From: Priestia abyssalis
GTDB taxonomy: Bacteria > Bacillota > Bacilli > Bacillales > Bacillaceae_H
Reading direction: 5' to 3'
Length of the DNA: 64,000 nucleotides
Assembly: GCF_002019595.1 (NCBI RefSeq)
Contig: NZ_KV917369.1
Coordinates: 2,504,417 to 2,568,416, forward strand
Part shown: positions 54,402 to 63,440 of the stretch, piece by piece
How positions within the stretch are numbered: the stretch's first letter is position 1
How the letters are laid out: every line of letters begins with the position of its first letter
Program-made: the position numbers and the translations under genes
Notes under the pieces: model-generated
What the model saw: only the letters and a program-made list of their open reading frames with translations
Databases searched by the model: none
Told to the model about the DNA's origin: nothing

Positions 54402-55487
54402 TTATTTTTTCTTCAGATTTTCTTTGAAGAAGGACTCAAGCTTGTCAAAAGGGATTAAATTCACCCGGTCGTACAGATCCACATGACCTGCGCCCGGAAC
54501 AATGTAGAGTTCCTTCTGTTCGCCTGCTAGCTTGTAGGCGTCTTCGCTGAACTCTCTGGAATGAGCGTCCTCACCCGTGATGAAAAGCATTGGACGAGGA
54601 GAAATCGTCTCTATGTCTTCGAACGGGTAGAAATTCATGAACTTGACGTTACTGGTCAGCGTCGGGTGTGTCGTGAGTTCAGGTGACGAGCCCTTGGGAG
54701 TGAATTCGCCCCTTGGAGTGCGGTAGAAGTCATAAAACTCACGCTCAATCGCGGTAGAGTTTTCATTTAGCTCATGCACTGTCCCGCTGGTGTATTTGGT
54801 TTCACCACCCGTGAACTCCACATAGCGTTGCTCCGCTGCCTCTTCGAGAATCTTCTTTCTCTGCTCTAGTGTCAGGGAATGTTTAAGCCCATTACGGTTA
54901 GCGGCACCCATGTCGTACATACTGACTGTCGCAATGGCTTTCATGCGCGGGTCGATCTTGGCTGCGCTGATGGCAAAGCTCCCGCTTCCACAAATCCCGA
55001 GAACGCCAATCCGATCCCTGTCAACAAACGACCGGGTGCCCAGGAAATCCACCGCAGCACTGAAATCCTCGGCATAGATATCCGGTGAAACAGCATTGCG
55101 AGGCTGACCCTCACTCTCTCCCCAGAAAGACAAATCCAAGGACAAAGTAACAAATCCCCGTTCAGCCATTTTCTGGGCATACAGATTTGAACTTTGTTCT
55201 TTTACTGCGCCCATAGGATGCCCGACAATGATCGCGGGATTTTTGGTGTTCTTCTTCAAACCCTTGGGAATAAAAAGATTCCCTGCAACTTTCATGTTGT
55301 ATTGATTTTTAAACTCAACCTTCTTCATGGTTACCTTGTTGCTCTTGTAAAAATTGTCTGCTCCATTGGACATGTCCGGCGTGTATGCAGCGCCAACGCT
55401 GGTCTTGGCTGCAACGATGGTCGCAGATAAAAGCAAGCCTAATGCTATCACTGTGAGTACACGCGTGATAATAGATTTTTTTTTCAT
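54402..55487 (-). CDS. Secreted alpha/beta hydrolase with Cys nucleophile (YcjY-like)
   Basis: 361 residues from MKKKSIITRVLTVIALGLLL (signal peptide, cleavage near ATIVAAKTS). Alpha/beta fold: IIVGHPMGAVKEQSSNLYAQ, LDLSFWGESEGQPRN, the nucleophile turn LGICGSGSFAIS with Cys where Ser is usual, Asp in FITGEDAHS and His in PGAGHVDLYD. This combination occurs in the YcjY/dienelactone-hydrolase-like group. The gene is richer in G+C than its neighbours, suggesting a different origin. Divergent from the TetR gene at 55723, its probable regulator. Confidence 0.82.
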   Translation of the reverse strand: MKKKSIITRVLTVIALGLLLSATIVAAKTSVGAAYTPDMSNGADNFYKSNKVTMKKVEFKNQYNMKVAGNLFIPKGLKKNTKNPAIIVGHPMGAVKEQSSNLYAQKMAERGFVTLSLDLSFWGESEGQPRNAVSPDIYAEDFSAAVDFLGTRSFVDRDRIGVLGICGSGSFAISAAKIDPRMKAIATVSMYDMGAANRNGLKHSLTLEQRKKILEEAAEQRYVEFTGGETKYTSGTVHELNENSTAIEREFYDFYRTPRGEFTPKGSSPELTTHPTLTSNVKFMNFYPFEDIETISPRPMLFITGEDAHSREFSEDAYKLAGEQKELYIVPGAGHVDLYDRVNLIPFDKLESFFKENLKKK

Positions 55488-55577
55488 TTTAAAATAACAC
55501 CCTTTCTTATGTTTGTTTTGAAAATAATTTTTTTGCAACTATCATGGTGCACATTGACTTCGTTCAAAAAAGAAAAG

Positions 55578-55800
55578 CATCATTGATTGATTAATCAACA
55601 TCTGTTTATAATTATAAATAGAAATACGATGCTCTCAATGGTTAAATGAACGCAATTCGTTGATTACTCAACAAATCAATAAAAATTGTTGAATATCTTT
55701 AGGAAAGTCTGGTGACCACATAATGCGGAAAGTAGATAGAAGAATAACCAAAAGCCAGGAAGCCATTAAAAAGGCTCTGATCGAACTGATGTCTGAAAAA
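55578..55800 (+). repeat. Direct repeat, copy B (TetR promoter plus first codons)
   Basis: Partner of 52286-52506. Contains palindromes TTGATTAATCAA (55587-55598) and GTTGATTACTCAAC (55659-55672), candidate operators of the regulator encoded here. Confidence 0.9.
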
Positions 55801-56268
55801 AGTTTTGATAATATTACCATTCAGGATATTTCTGATAGAGCAAATGTGAACCGGGGAACCATTTATCTTCATTACTTAGATAAATTTGATCTATTAGATA
55901 AGATCATGGAAGAACATATAAACAATATGGGGAATTTTTGCGAGTCGGCAACTGAAATGGATTTTATAGAATCGACTGTACACTGTATGGAATACTTTGA
56001 GAGTAATTATTTATTCTTTTCGACGATGTTAGCGAGTGAAGGAGCTCCATATTTTCGTAATCAGTTCCTTAAGTTTAATATCGAAGAGTTCAAGAAAGAT
56101 GTGGACATAACAAAAGGAAAAAATTTCGGTCAAAATGAAGAGGTAATTGTTCAATTTGTGGCAAATGCTTACGTAGGGGTAGTGGAATGGTGGTTAAAGA
56201 ATGGAATGCCTTATCCACCTCGTGTCATGGCAGAAAAAGTGGGGGATTTGTTAGAGAGAATTGTATAA
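55723..56268 (+). CDS. TetR-family regulator (intact copy)
   Basis: 181 residues: SQEAIKKALIELMSEKSFDN, then ITIQDISDRANVNRGTIYLH is a standard TetR helix-turn-helix; the rest is the TetR_C ligand domain (YFESNYLFFSTMLASEGAPY). Weak ribosome site (GGTGA). Two palindromes in its promoter. Probably represses itself and the divergent hydrolase; since copy A kept the same promoter next to the lipoprotein-MFS genes, it may also act there. Confidence 0.9.
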   Translation: MRKVDRRITKSQEAIKKALIELMSEKSFDNITIQDISDRANVNRGTIYLHYLDKFDLLDKIMEEHINNMGNFCESATEMDFIESTVHCMEYFESNYLFFSTMLASEGAPYFRNQFLKFNIEEFKKDVDITKGKNFGQNEEVIVQFVANAYVGVVEWWLKNGMPYPPRVMAEKVGDLLERIV

Positions 56269-56286
56269 TCATTTCTGAATCGCTTA

Positions 56287-56319
56287 AAAAGGCTAGGTAG
56301 TGGACATACCTAGCCTTTT
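56287..56319. terminator. Terminator of tetR
   Basis: AAAAGGCTAGGTA / TACCTAGCCTTTT, perfect 13-base arms, seven-base loop. Confidence 0.9.
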
Positions 56320-56330
56320 CAAGAATGTAT

Positions 56331-56362
56331 GGTAAACTGTCCAAATAAAAATAATAGGATGT
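56331..56362 (-). pseudogene. 32-base remnant of an MFS gene
   Basis: Matches 50650-50681 inside the MFS gene at 30 of 32 positions and lies in the same orientation. Nothing else of the gene remains beside it. Confidence 0.75.
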
Positions 56363-56377
56363 CCCCCCCTTTTTCTG

Positions 56378-56794
56378 TTAATTAGTAATGGAAATCCCTA
56401 TTTTATCTTTTTTATGAATATCTTCCGTTCCGGCATCCAGAGCAGTCTTGTAATATAAGCATTTATGTTCGATGACTTCCATTGTTTTTTTTAGTTCTTC
56501 TATCTGTGCTTCTACCTTAGCTTTTCGTTCCATAAACATGTCATATCTTTGTTGCAGCGTGGAATCCCCGCCAGAACACCAATCAATGAAACTTTTAATT
56601 TCCTTAATAGGCATCCCGGTGGATTTCAGACATTCAATTACTTTTAAAGCGTCGATATCGGATTGTTTAAACAATCGGGTTCCGCTTGCTGTCCGTTCTA
56701 CAAAGGGCATAAGTCCCTCCTTGTCATAGTAACGCAAGGTATATACTGTAAGATTCAATTCTTTTGCAACTTCGCTGATCGAATATGTCTTCAT
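56378..56794 (-). CDS. adhR: MerR-family regulator AdhR
   Basis: 138 residues from MKTYSISEVAKELNLTVYTL (AGGAG seven bases upstream). MerR winged helix: YTLRYYDKEGLMPFVERTAS, GTRLFKQSDIDALKVIECLK, then a long dimerisation helix (ERKAKVEAQIEELKKTMEVI). A single Cys (EHKCLYYK) plus one in FIDWCSGGD may sense aldehydes as in B. subtilis AdhR. Divergent from adhA; both promoters carry the same palindrome. Confidence 0.8.
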   Translation of the reverse strand: MKTYSISEVAKELNLTVYTLRYYDKEGLMPFVERTASGTRLFKQSDIDALKVIECLKSTGMPIKEIKSFIDWCSGGDSTLQQRYDMFMERKAKVEAQIEELKKTMEVIEHKCLYYKTALDAGTEDIHKKDKIGISITN

Positions 56795-56827
56795 CATGTA
56801 TCTCCTATTCTTAATAATATAGACTTT

Positions 56828-56839
56828 GAGTTAACTCTA
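56828..56839 (-). promoter_or_regulatory. MerR-type operator at adhR
   Basis: GAGTTAACTC, part of TAGAGTTAACTC on the minus strand, shared with the adhA promoter site. A TATATT hexamer follows downstream on the adhR side. Confidence 0.6.
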
Positions 56840-57037
56840 TGATTTTGAGGCGATTTTATCAAGGTATTTGCTGAATGTCAAAGCCACCTTATAGGGAAAG
56901 TAGAAATTGGCTCTGTTTAGTTTAATGGAGGGATACTTACTTTTAAAAAGGAATGCAGCTAGCTATAGGCTATATTGATAGATGATATGAAACCTGTATG
57001 GGTGGGGAGATCTTCAAAAAGAATAGAAATTAATCGC

Positions 57038-57068
57038 TTGACCTAGAGTTAACTATAGGGATTAACAT
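57038..57068 (+). promoter_or_regulatory. adhA promoter with MerR-type operator
   Basis: TTGACC (57038-57043), 19-base spacer, TAACAT (57063-57068). Within the spacer lies CCTAGAGTTAACTATAGG (57042-57059), a near-perfect dyad. The long 19-base spacer is the hallmark of MerR-activated promoters. Confidence 0.75.
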
Positions 57069-57191
57069 TGTTTTGTAAGAGAAAAAAGTATGGATAGAAA
57101 TGAATGAAGAGTGAAGTTTAACCTGAGTTCTTCATTCATACCCGGTACAAGCGCATTCTCTTGAAAAATATAAATTTTAGGAGGTTTTTTT

Positions 57192-58232
57192 ATGATAACT
57201 GCTAAAGCACGAGCCGTTGACGGTCCAGACAAACCGTTTCGAGCTGCTGAAATTAAACGACGCGATCTTGATTCGCATGATGTTCTGATTGAAATCAAAT
57301 ATGCAGGAATCTGCCATTCTGACATCCATACCGCTCACGGCGAATGGGGTCCCGTGAACTACCCACTCGTACCTGGGCACGAGATTGCGGGAATTGTCAC
57401 GGATGTTGGAGCAGAGGTCAAAAAGTACAAGGTCGGCGACCGTGTAGGGGTCGGATGTATGGTTGACTCCTGCGGCGAATGCGACAACTGCCGTAAAGGA
57501 GAAGAACAATACTGTCTCAAAGGAAATGTCCCTACCTACGCTGGTGTTGACAAATACGGCGAGCCTACTCAAGGCGGCTATTCTACCCACATTGTCGTAA
57601 CGGAGGACTTCGTAGTGAGAATTCCTGATAGCATTGAGCTTGACGTCGCAGCACCATTACTTTGCGCAGGTATTACGACATATTCGCCGCTAAATCATTG
57701 GGGAGCTGGTCCAGGTAAGAAAGTAGCGGTTGTTGGGATGGGCGGTCTTGGTCATATGGCTGTCAAAATTGCACATGCCATGGGTGCCGAGGTCACCGTT
57801 CTGTCACAAACATTGAAGAAAAAGGACGATGGCTTACAATTCGGCGCAGACCATTACTATGCCACTAGTGACCCTGAGACATTTACTAAACTTGCTGGCA
57901 CTTTTGACCTGATCATTAACACGGTAAGTGCAAAAATCGACATTAATGCTTACCTCTCACTGTTAGCGCTGGATGGTACTCTAGTAAATGTGGGTGCACC
58001 TGCAGAGCCATTGGCATTAAATGTGTTCTCCCTTATTCCTCATCGCCGTTCATTTGCAGGTTCAATGATTGGAGGCATTCGTGAAACTCAAGAGATGTTG
58101 GATTTCTGTGCCAAACATAACATTGCTCCTAAAATTGAAGTGATATCGGCCGACCAAATTGACGAAGCCTACGAACGCGTACTAGCTTCAGATGTGAAGT
58201 ATCGATTTGTGATTGACATCAGCACAATGTGA
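57192..58232 (+). CDS. adhA: Zinc-dependent alcohol/aldehyde dehydrogenase AdhA
   Basis: 346 residues of the cinnamyl-alcohol-dehydrogenase branch of medium-chain dehydrogenases. Catalytic zinc: [15 protein letters not shown]ys/His, VPGHEIAG His-Glu; structural zinc: [15 protein letters not shown]; nucleotide loop [13 protein letters not shown]. It matches B. subtilis AdhA closely, including the ends [11 protein letters not shown] and [11 protein letters not shown]. There it helps remove formaldehyde and methylglyoxal under AdhR. Ribosome site TAGGAGG. A terminator follows. Confidence 0.92.
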   Translation: MITAKARAVDGPDKPFRAAEIKRRDLDSHDVLIEIKYAGICHSDIHTAHGEWGPVNYPLVPGHEIAGIVTDVGAEVKKYKVGDRVGVGCMVDSCGECDNCRKGEEQYCLKGNVPTYAGVDKYGEPTQGGYSTHIVVTEDFVVRIPDSIELDVAAPLLCAGITTYSPLNHWGAGPGKKVAVVGMGGLGHMAVKIAHAMGAEVTVLSQTLKKKDDGLQFGADHYYATSDPETFTKLAGTFDLIINTVSAKIDINAYLSLLALDGTLVNVGAPAEPLALNVFSLIPHRRSFAGSMIGGIRETQEMLDFCAKHNIAPKIEVISADQIDEAYERVLASDVKYRFVIDISTM

Positions 58233-58265
58233 GTTGCGTAATTAATAAATTCTAATGGTAATTTT

Positions 58266-58302
58266 AAGGATGTCCAAAAAGTCTGACTTTTCGGACATCC
58301 TT
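58266..58302. terminator. Terminator between adhA and the kinase gene
   Basis: AAGGATGTCC / GGACATCCTT with additional pairing inside (AAAAGTC / GACTTTT), T-tail on the plus strand. Confidence 0.88.
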
Positions 58303-58363
58303 TTATATACGTTGCTTCAAATATGGCATCATATTTAAATTTTTGAGCTTTGAAGATTGTATA

Positions 58364-59383
58364 CTATAACAGATATTGCCTGCATGTACGAATCAATTTC
58401 TCTTTACTAGAGTTGAGCCAGCCCGCTCTCATCGCATTCTTATATAGTTGTTTTTTCACATTATCTACCGAATCCACTTCATCCCAATATCGACCTAAAA
58501 AGTGGATAAAAACATCCAGTCCTCGAAGTTGTACAAGAGTTGGAATCATATCTATTTCATCTTCCGATAGCTTCATCACGCTGCCATACCCCGCAATAAA
58601 AGCATTAATCTTTGTCCAAATCGCAGCGTCCTCCTGATCGGGACGAATGAAATCTGCTAAACAAACGGCTAGTTCTACCGCTCGTAAATCATTTGTGACA
58701 AACTCAAAGTCTAAAACCGCCGAGATCATACCCTCTTGATTTATGAGAATGTTAGATGCATTCAAGTCACCATGAACCATCTGGTGCGGCAACAGCTTTA
58801 GTCTTGGGGCGATCTTCTGAAAAGCAACGATCTGTTTGGCAATATGGATTAATTGCGTGTCTTGTTCTGCAAACTCTATCGAAGGATTCTCACAAAAACT
58901 TATCACCTTGTGCAACGAACAATGAGGATGCGCATGCTCAATCTCATAATACGGTCTATAAATTGGACTCTCATTTATTTGTACCATTGCAAGAGCCTTT
59001 GTTAACTGACCAGTTATCTTTCCAAAAGAGTAAAGTTGATTCGGTTCGGTAAGCTGAGGGTTCTCGCCATCTAAAAAATGGAATACACTTGCCAGTTTCC
59101 CGTCCTTTGTTCTCACAATCGTATTTTCTTCTCTTGTCGTTACAGGTTCTGGTATGCCAAATGTGAGGGGCAAATTTTTTAAAGCGAGTAATATGGCATG
59201 TTCGTACCTTACCTTACGCTCATCTTGATGAGTTTCATAAATCCGAACGACATATTGCTCATCATTTACCTGTAAAAACCGAGTTGTATTGTTGAATCCA
59301 GACGGACCAACCCATATTTTCCATTTGCCAGGAGGAAAGAAATGAGCAAGAACTTCATTTACATATGCTTTCTCTCGTTTCAT
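58364..59383 (-). CDS. APH-family small-molecule kinase
   Basis: 339 residues, aminoglycoside-phosphotransferase/choline-kinase fold. Catalytic loop MVHGDLNASNILIN and metal motif AVLDFEF; N-lobe YVVRIYE. Such proteins phosphorylate homoserine, choline, spectinomycin or unknown metabolites; no specificity can be read. Starts 16 bases after the histidine kinase gene, same direction, so probably co-transcribed. Confidence 0.85.
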   Translation of the reverse strand: MKREKAYVNEVLAHFFPPGKWKIWVGPSGFNNTTRFLQVNDEQYVVRIYETHQDERKVRYEHAILLALKNLPLTFGIPEPVTTREENTIVRTKDGKLASVFHFLDGENPQLTEPNQLYSFGKITGQLTKALAMVQINESPIYRPYYEIEHAHPHCSLHKVISFCENPSIEFAEQDTQLIHIAKQIVAFQKIAPRLKLLPHQMVHGDLNASNILINQEGMISAVLDFEFVTNDLRAVELAVCLADFIRPDQEDAAIWTKINAFIAGYGSVMKLSEDEIDMIPTLVQLRGLDVFIHFLGRYWDEVDSVDNVKKQLYKNAMRAGWLNSSKEKLIRTCRQYLL

Positions 59384-59399
59384 ATAACCTTATATTCCT

Positions 59400-61790
59400 T
59401 TATATGTTTATTGTTTCTGAAGCTATTAGGTTCCGTCCACTGGACAGAGGCAAAAGGAGGTGAACGGTGGTGCCTTTTCCTTCTTCGCTTTCAAACCATA
59501 TGCTTCCCTTATGCTCCTCAATGATTTTGTAGCTAATCATCAGCCCCAGACCCGTGCCCTTTTCCTTAGTGGAGTAGAAAGGTTCAAATAGACGCTTAAG
59601 CCTCTCCTTCGGAATCCCAACTCCTTGATCTTTAAACATGATGTGAAGATGGGATTCAGTCTGTTCGCAAGTAATAAGCAGTTTCCCTTTGGATGGCGTG
59701 GCTTCCATCGCATTTTTGATGATATTAATAAAGACCTGTTTCAACTGATGTTTATCACATTGAATTGCAGGCAGATCAGGATCAATGAATGATACAATCT
59801 CCATTCCTTGCATGATGGCCTGAGTGCTCATTAACTGGATGGTCTGTTCCAAAAGGAGCCTCACATCATTCTTCTTAAAGTTCACCGCTTGCGGTTTCGC
59901 GAGGGCTAAGAATTCACCAATGATGTCTTCAATTCTCTCAAATTCCGATTCTATGAGCGAGAAATACTCGGGTTTACTCATTCCCTCCTCCAATAACTGA
60001 ATGAATCCTTGAATAGCCGTAAGCGGATTGCGGATTTCATGGGCTACCCCCGCCGCAAGTTGTCCAGCCATTTCCAGTTTTTCGGATTTCACGAGGTATT
60101 CTTCGGCCATTTTTCTTTCAGAAATATCTTTAAAGGCTACGACAACCCCTGATATTTTCCCGCTTTCCCAAATAGGGGCACAAACATATTCGGTTGGAAA
60201 ACTCGTTCCATCTTTCCGGAAAAAGTCTTCATCTTTTACATGTCGAATCTTTCCATCTAGCAGAGTTTGATATGGAATACAAAACTGAAGCTCGTAACAG
60301 TGACGGAACGTGTCCCCTGGGGAGGAGCCGGTGAGCTCACTGCTTTTATAGCCAAGCATCCTGGCTGCCGCCGGGTTGACGAGTGTGATTTTCCGTTCTG
60401 TATCCATGGCGTAAATGCCATCCCCCACAGAATCGAGCACAAGTTTGAGTTGTTGTTTTAAAGACAGAGCCTCTTGCTGGGATTGTTTAAGAATGGTGAT
60501 ATCATTGCAAGAGACAATGACCTCTACTACTTGTCCATTCCGTACGACCGGCTTCGATGTTGCAATGTAATAAACACCGTTCAGTTCACCTTCATAGCTC
60601 GTCTCTTCCCCGTTCCATGCCCGCTCGTAAAAGTTCTCCTTCCAGGAAGCGATTTCCTCCGGCATGAAGTCTGCTAAGGATTTTCCAACACATTCTTCCG
60701 CCCGTAACCCGATTCTCCCAATTAACTGACCTTGCCCGAATGTATGGATGAACTGGCCATTTTCCTTTTTATATTTGAAAATCATTCCTTGATGGTTTTT
60801 AAATAAATAGTCAAGTTCCTCGTGATAGGTAAGCAAATCCTGTTCCACCTGCTTTTCACGAGTGATATTACGGGCGATTCCGTAAACCCCTACCACTTCA
60901 TCATGTACCATGATGGGAAGGAGTGTCAGACTTAAAACGAGCTTATGTCCCTCTTTATGCAAAATTTTACACTCATAATGCTGGGTGATTCCCTCTTTTG
61001 CTCTGTTAAAATGATGGAGCACCTTTTCCTGATCCTCGGGAGCAATTAACGGAACAAAACTTTTCCCTATGAGTTCCTTCTCTCCATATCCGGATAGAGG
61101 TGCCGATCCTTTATTAAAACCTAAAAAATACCCCTCCAGCGAAAAGATATAAATGGAATGAGGATAATAATCAAACAGTGATCTAAAACGCTGCTCACTC
61201 TCCTTGAGCTTCTTCTCCAATTGCAGCCGTTGATCCCGCTCAATCGCAAATCCTAAAAGACTTGCACAAACCTCCAGCATTTTGCTTTCTTGAACATTAG
61301 GTATACACACTTCCAAATGATAGATAGCAAAGGTGCCAACCACATGTCCGCTTAGTAAAATGGGGATGGTCCAACAGGCTCTCAATCCAAACTTCAGGGC
61401 AACATCGCGGCAGCCATCCCACCTCGAATCGTTCTCAATATCGGATGAAATCACCGCTTCCTTTCGATAGGCAGCTATCCCGTATGCTCCCGCTTTTGGT
61501 CCCACTTCTATCAGGCTAATGGCTTGCTTATATTCCTTAGGAAGGTTAGGAGCGTGTCCCAGGACCAGCCTGTTTTCCCCTTCTGCCAGTAAAAGGGAAT
61601 AATATATTTTCCGTTTAAACTGTCCTTGCATCCTTAATGTTAGAGCTTCTAATATTGTACTTAGAGGATCTCCTCTAGTAATCATTTGTGTCATAAATGT
61701 ATGTAAATCCCATATCAAATCAATCTCATCTATTGAAAAGGAATGTTCATGCGGGATGTCATTCGTTAACTTTCCTCCAAGACTTTTCAT
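59400..61790 (-). CDS. GAF-PAS histidine kinase (sporulation-kinase-like)
   Basis: 796 residues from MKSLGGKLTNDI (AGGGGG seven bases upstream). No membrane segment: cytoplasmic. Order: GAF (about 30-190), three PAS domains (about 205-320, 330-440, 450-570), HisKA with H-box GVAHEIRNPLTAIQGFIQLL (about 600), HATPase with N-box FINIIKNAMEAT and DQGVGIPKERLKRLFEPFYS, GTGLGLMIS. The H-box region is that of sporulation kinases KinA-E. No response regulator adjoins, consistent with feeding the Spo0F relay (inference). Could instead serve another regulator. Confidence 0.9.
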   Translation of the reverse strand: MKSLGGKLTNDIPHEHSFSIDEIDLIWDLHTFMTQMITRGDPLSTILEALTLRMQGQFKRKIYYSLLLAEGENRLVLGHAPNLPKEYKQAISLIEVGPKAGAYGIAAYRKEAVISSDIENDSRWDGCRDVALKFGLRACWTIPILLSGHVVGTFAIYHLEVCIPNVQESKMLEVCASLLGFAIERDQRLQLEKKLKESEQRFRSLFDYYPHSIYIFSLEGYFLGFNKGSAPLSGYGEKELIGKSFVPLIAPEDQEKVLHHFNRAKEGITQHYECKILHKEGHKLVLSLTLLPIMVHDEVVGVYGIARNITREKQVEQDLLTYHEELDYLFKNHQGMIFKYKKENGQFIHTFGQGQLIGRIGLRAEECVGKSLADFMPEEIASWKENFYERAWNGEETSYEGELNGVYYIATSKPVVRNGQVVEVIVSCNDITILKQSQQEALSLKQQLKLVLDSVGDGIYAMDTERKITLVNPAAARMLGYKSSELTGSSPGDTFRHCYELQFCIPYQTLLDGKIRHVKDEDFFRKDGTSFPTEYVCAPIWESGKISGVVVAFKDISERKMAEEYLVKSEKLEMAGQLAAGVAHEIRNPLTAIQGFIQLLEEGMSKPEYFSLIESEFERIEDIIGEFLALAKPQAVNFKKNDVRLLLEQTIQLMSTQAIMQGMEIVSFIDPDLPAIQCDKHQLKQVFINIIKNAMEATPSKGKLLITCEQTESHLHIMFKDQGVGIPKERLKRLFEPFYSTKEKGTGLGLMISYKIIEEHKGSIWFESEEGKGTTVHLLLPLSSGRNLIASETINI

Positions 61791-61971
61791 AAAAATCCCC
61801 CTATAACCATAAGTCAGCATTATAACCAATAGCCTTTTAAAATTTCACCCATATACCTGAAACCGGTAATTATGAAAAAAATATGTCCCTATACTAAAAT
61901 TAGGGCTATTATATCAAAAATATTGATTTTCCAACACTTCTTTTCTTTAAAGTGATTGTTGATGAATTTCC

Positions 61972-62343
61972 TTAAAACAACTTATAAATCTTTTCAGCAT
62001 ACGAACCAAATCTCGAATTTGTGTGAAGTTTTCTTTCTTTCATGATTTCATCAAAGCACATTCTTTTTTTTGTTAGTTTTTTCTCTAATCTAGCCCTTTC
62101 AGCATCATCGTGACAGCAGGCAATCAAGTCTTCAAGACTCAGTATCTCTTTCTTTAACTCTAAATCTTCGTTTGCGAAGCCAGCGTTCTTTAGCATACGA
62201 TACCCCATCTTTAGTTCAGGAGACATACCCGGAAGGTCATCTTTCAGTTGAAGCGGCTTTCCCATACCTGGGATGTTATCCATCTCCCCATTTTTAATTG
62301 CTTCTTTTATTTTATCTTCAGCAATCTTTGTCATAATATCCAT
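61972..62343 (-). CDS. DUF1992 (DnaJ-C28-like) protein
   Basis: 123 residues from MDIMTKIAEDKIKEAIKNGE (GAGGG eight bases upstream). The motif DNIPGMGKPLQLKDD is the DUF1992 signature, shared with the conserved domain of DNAJC28. Small helical cytoplasmic protein; role unknown. Confidence 0.88.
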   Translation of the reverse strand: MDIMTKIAEDKIKEAIKNGEMDNIPGMGKPLQLKDDLPGMSPELKMGYRMLKNAGFANEDLELKKEILSLEDLIACCHDDAERARLEKKLTKKRMCFDEIMKERKLHTNSRFGSYAEKIYKLF

Positions 62344-62678
62344 GTTCAAAACCCTCCATCTAAAGCATCATTTTAGGTTTTTTTTAAACTTTTACATAAG
62401 AACCATGTTGTTCCAACAAAGTCTTTTCTCATTACCAACACACTCTATGTATCATTTTAACTGATAAATTCATTTTATTTATGCGGAATCACTTGTTATT
62501 CACAAATTTCCAGAAAAAACGACCAATACTGCCATACTCGAGCATTAGTCGTCTAGTTCTTATTCAATTTCTTTTTCATACTACTTATTGTCTATTCCAA
62601 AAACATTTTTGACTGATAGCAACGACCGCCAACGACATAGAGAGAGTCATAGAGGACATTGTGAGTGGTAAGGAATAA
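62344..62678. other. Intergenic region
   Basis: No gene. AT-rich left half; right half leads without a start codon into the relic at 62679. Confidence 0.4.
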
Positions 62679-62999
62679 TACACTGAAAATGATTCCTATT
62701 TTTCAAGGATTGAAATCCTCGATGCAGCAGCGAATATCAAGGATGTCAAAAAGAATTCAATGGAGTATTTAAAGGGCAGCAAAGTATCTGAATACGAAAC
62801 AGGTCATAGTGCTCATCCATTTTATAGAGATGCAGCCTTTTTCCTGCACGGATCCAATAGTCAAACACAGACCAATATTATCGTGAAAGAAATCAATGGA
62901 AAATGGGTCAAATTTACGATCCATTACCTAAACAAAGAAGAATCAGAAGGAATTGTCCCAATGATGATTGATATCCTTTATACGGCAAAGTTAAAGTAA
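62679..62999 (+). pseudogene. 5'-truncated secreted-protein relic
   Basis: The frame opens after a TAA with no start codon or ribosome site: YTENDSYFSRIEILDAAANI, KDVKKNSMEYLKGSKVSEYE, then FFLHGSNSQTQTNIIVKEIN and GIVPMMIDILYTAKLK. The only ATG (62760) has no ribosome site. The content looks like the C-terminal half of a Bacillus lipoprotein of unknown family. Confidence 0.5.
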
Positions 63000-63013
63000 T
63001 CCTACCCTAAAAA

Positions 63014-63042
63014 GGCTATTTCCCATATGCTGAGAAATAGCC
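63014..63042. terminator. Bidirectional terminator
   Basis: GGCTATTTC / GAAATAGCC, perfect nine-base arms, between convergent sequences. Confidence 0.75.
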
Positions 63043-63057
63043 CTATATATACTCTTT

Positions 63058-63396
63058 TTAATTGGTGGTGTAAGCATCATATAATTTCTGTATTTTATCT
63101 TTGAATGGCTGCAAATGAACAAATCGAGCCTCCCTCCATAATTCTTTTCCATCTGCGAATAAAAGAAGGACAGGAACGGTAAAAATTGAAAAATGTCCCG
63201 CTATTTCCTCAATATCATCTGCATTAATATGTCCTAATTGGATAAGCGGGAAATCAACCATCAACTCTCGCACTTGCGGTAATAATGCATGACACACACT
63301 GCAATTTGTTCTGGATATGTACAGAAAGCTTAAATGATGTTTTTTAATAAAGTCATCGACCATCTCCAACGAGGTCAGTTCTTCCATTTCCCTCAT
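63058..63396 (-). CDS. Thioredoxin-like protein
   Basis: 112 residues, cytoplasmic. Active site CSVC in FLYISRTNCSVCHALLPQVR; cis-Pro in FTVPVLLLFADGKELWRE. Resembles small Bacillus thioredoxin-like proteins with YusE/YtpP character. Ribosome site GGAGGG. Lies downstream of the sirtuin gene (44 bases) in the same direction. Confidence 0.88.
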   Translation of the reverse strand: MREMEELTSLEMVDDFIKKHHLSFLYISRTNCSVCHALLPQVRELMVDFPLIQLGHINADDIEEIAGHFSIFTVPVLLLFADGKELWREARFVHLQPFKDKIQKLYDAYTTN

Positions 63397-63440
63397 TTTT
63401 TCCCTCCAATTTATATGTTTAATGAAGTTTTACATTTCCG

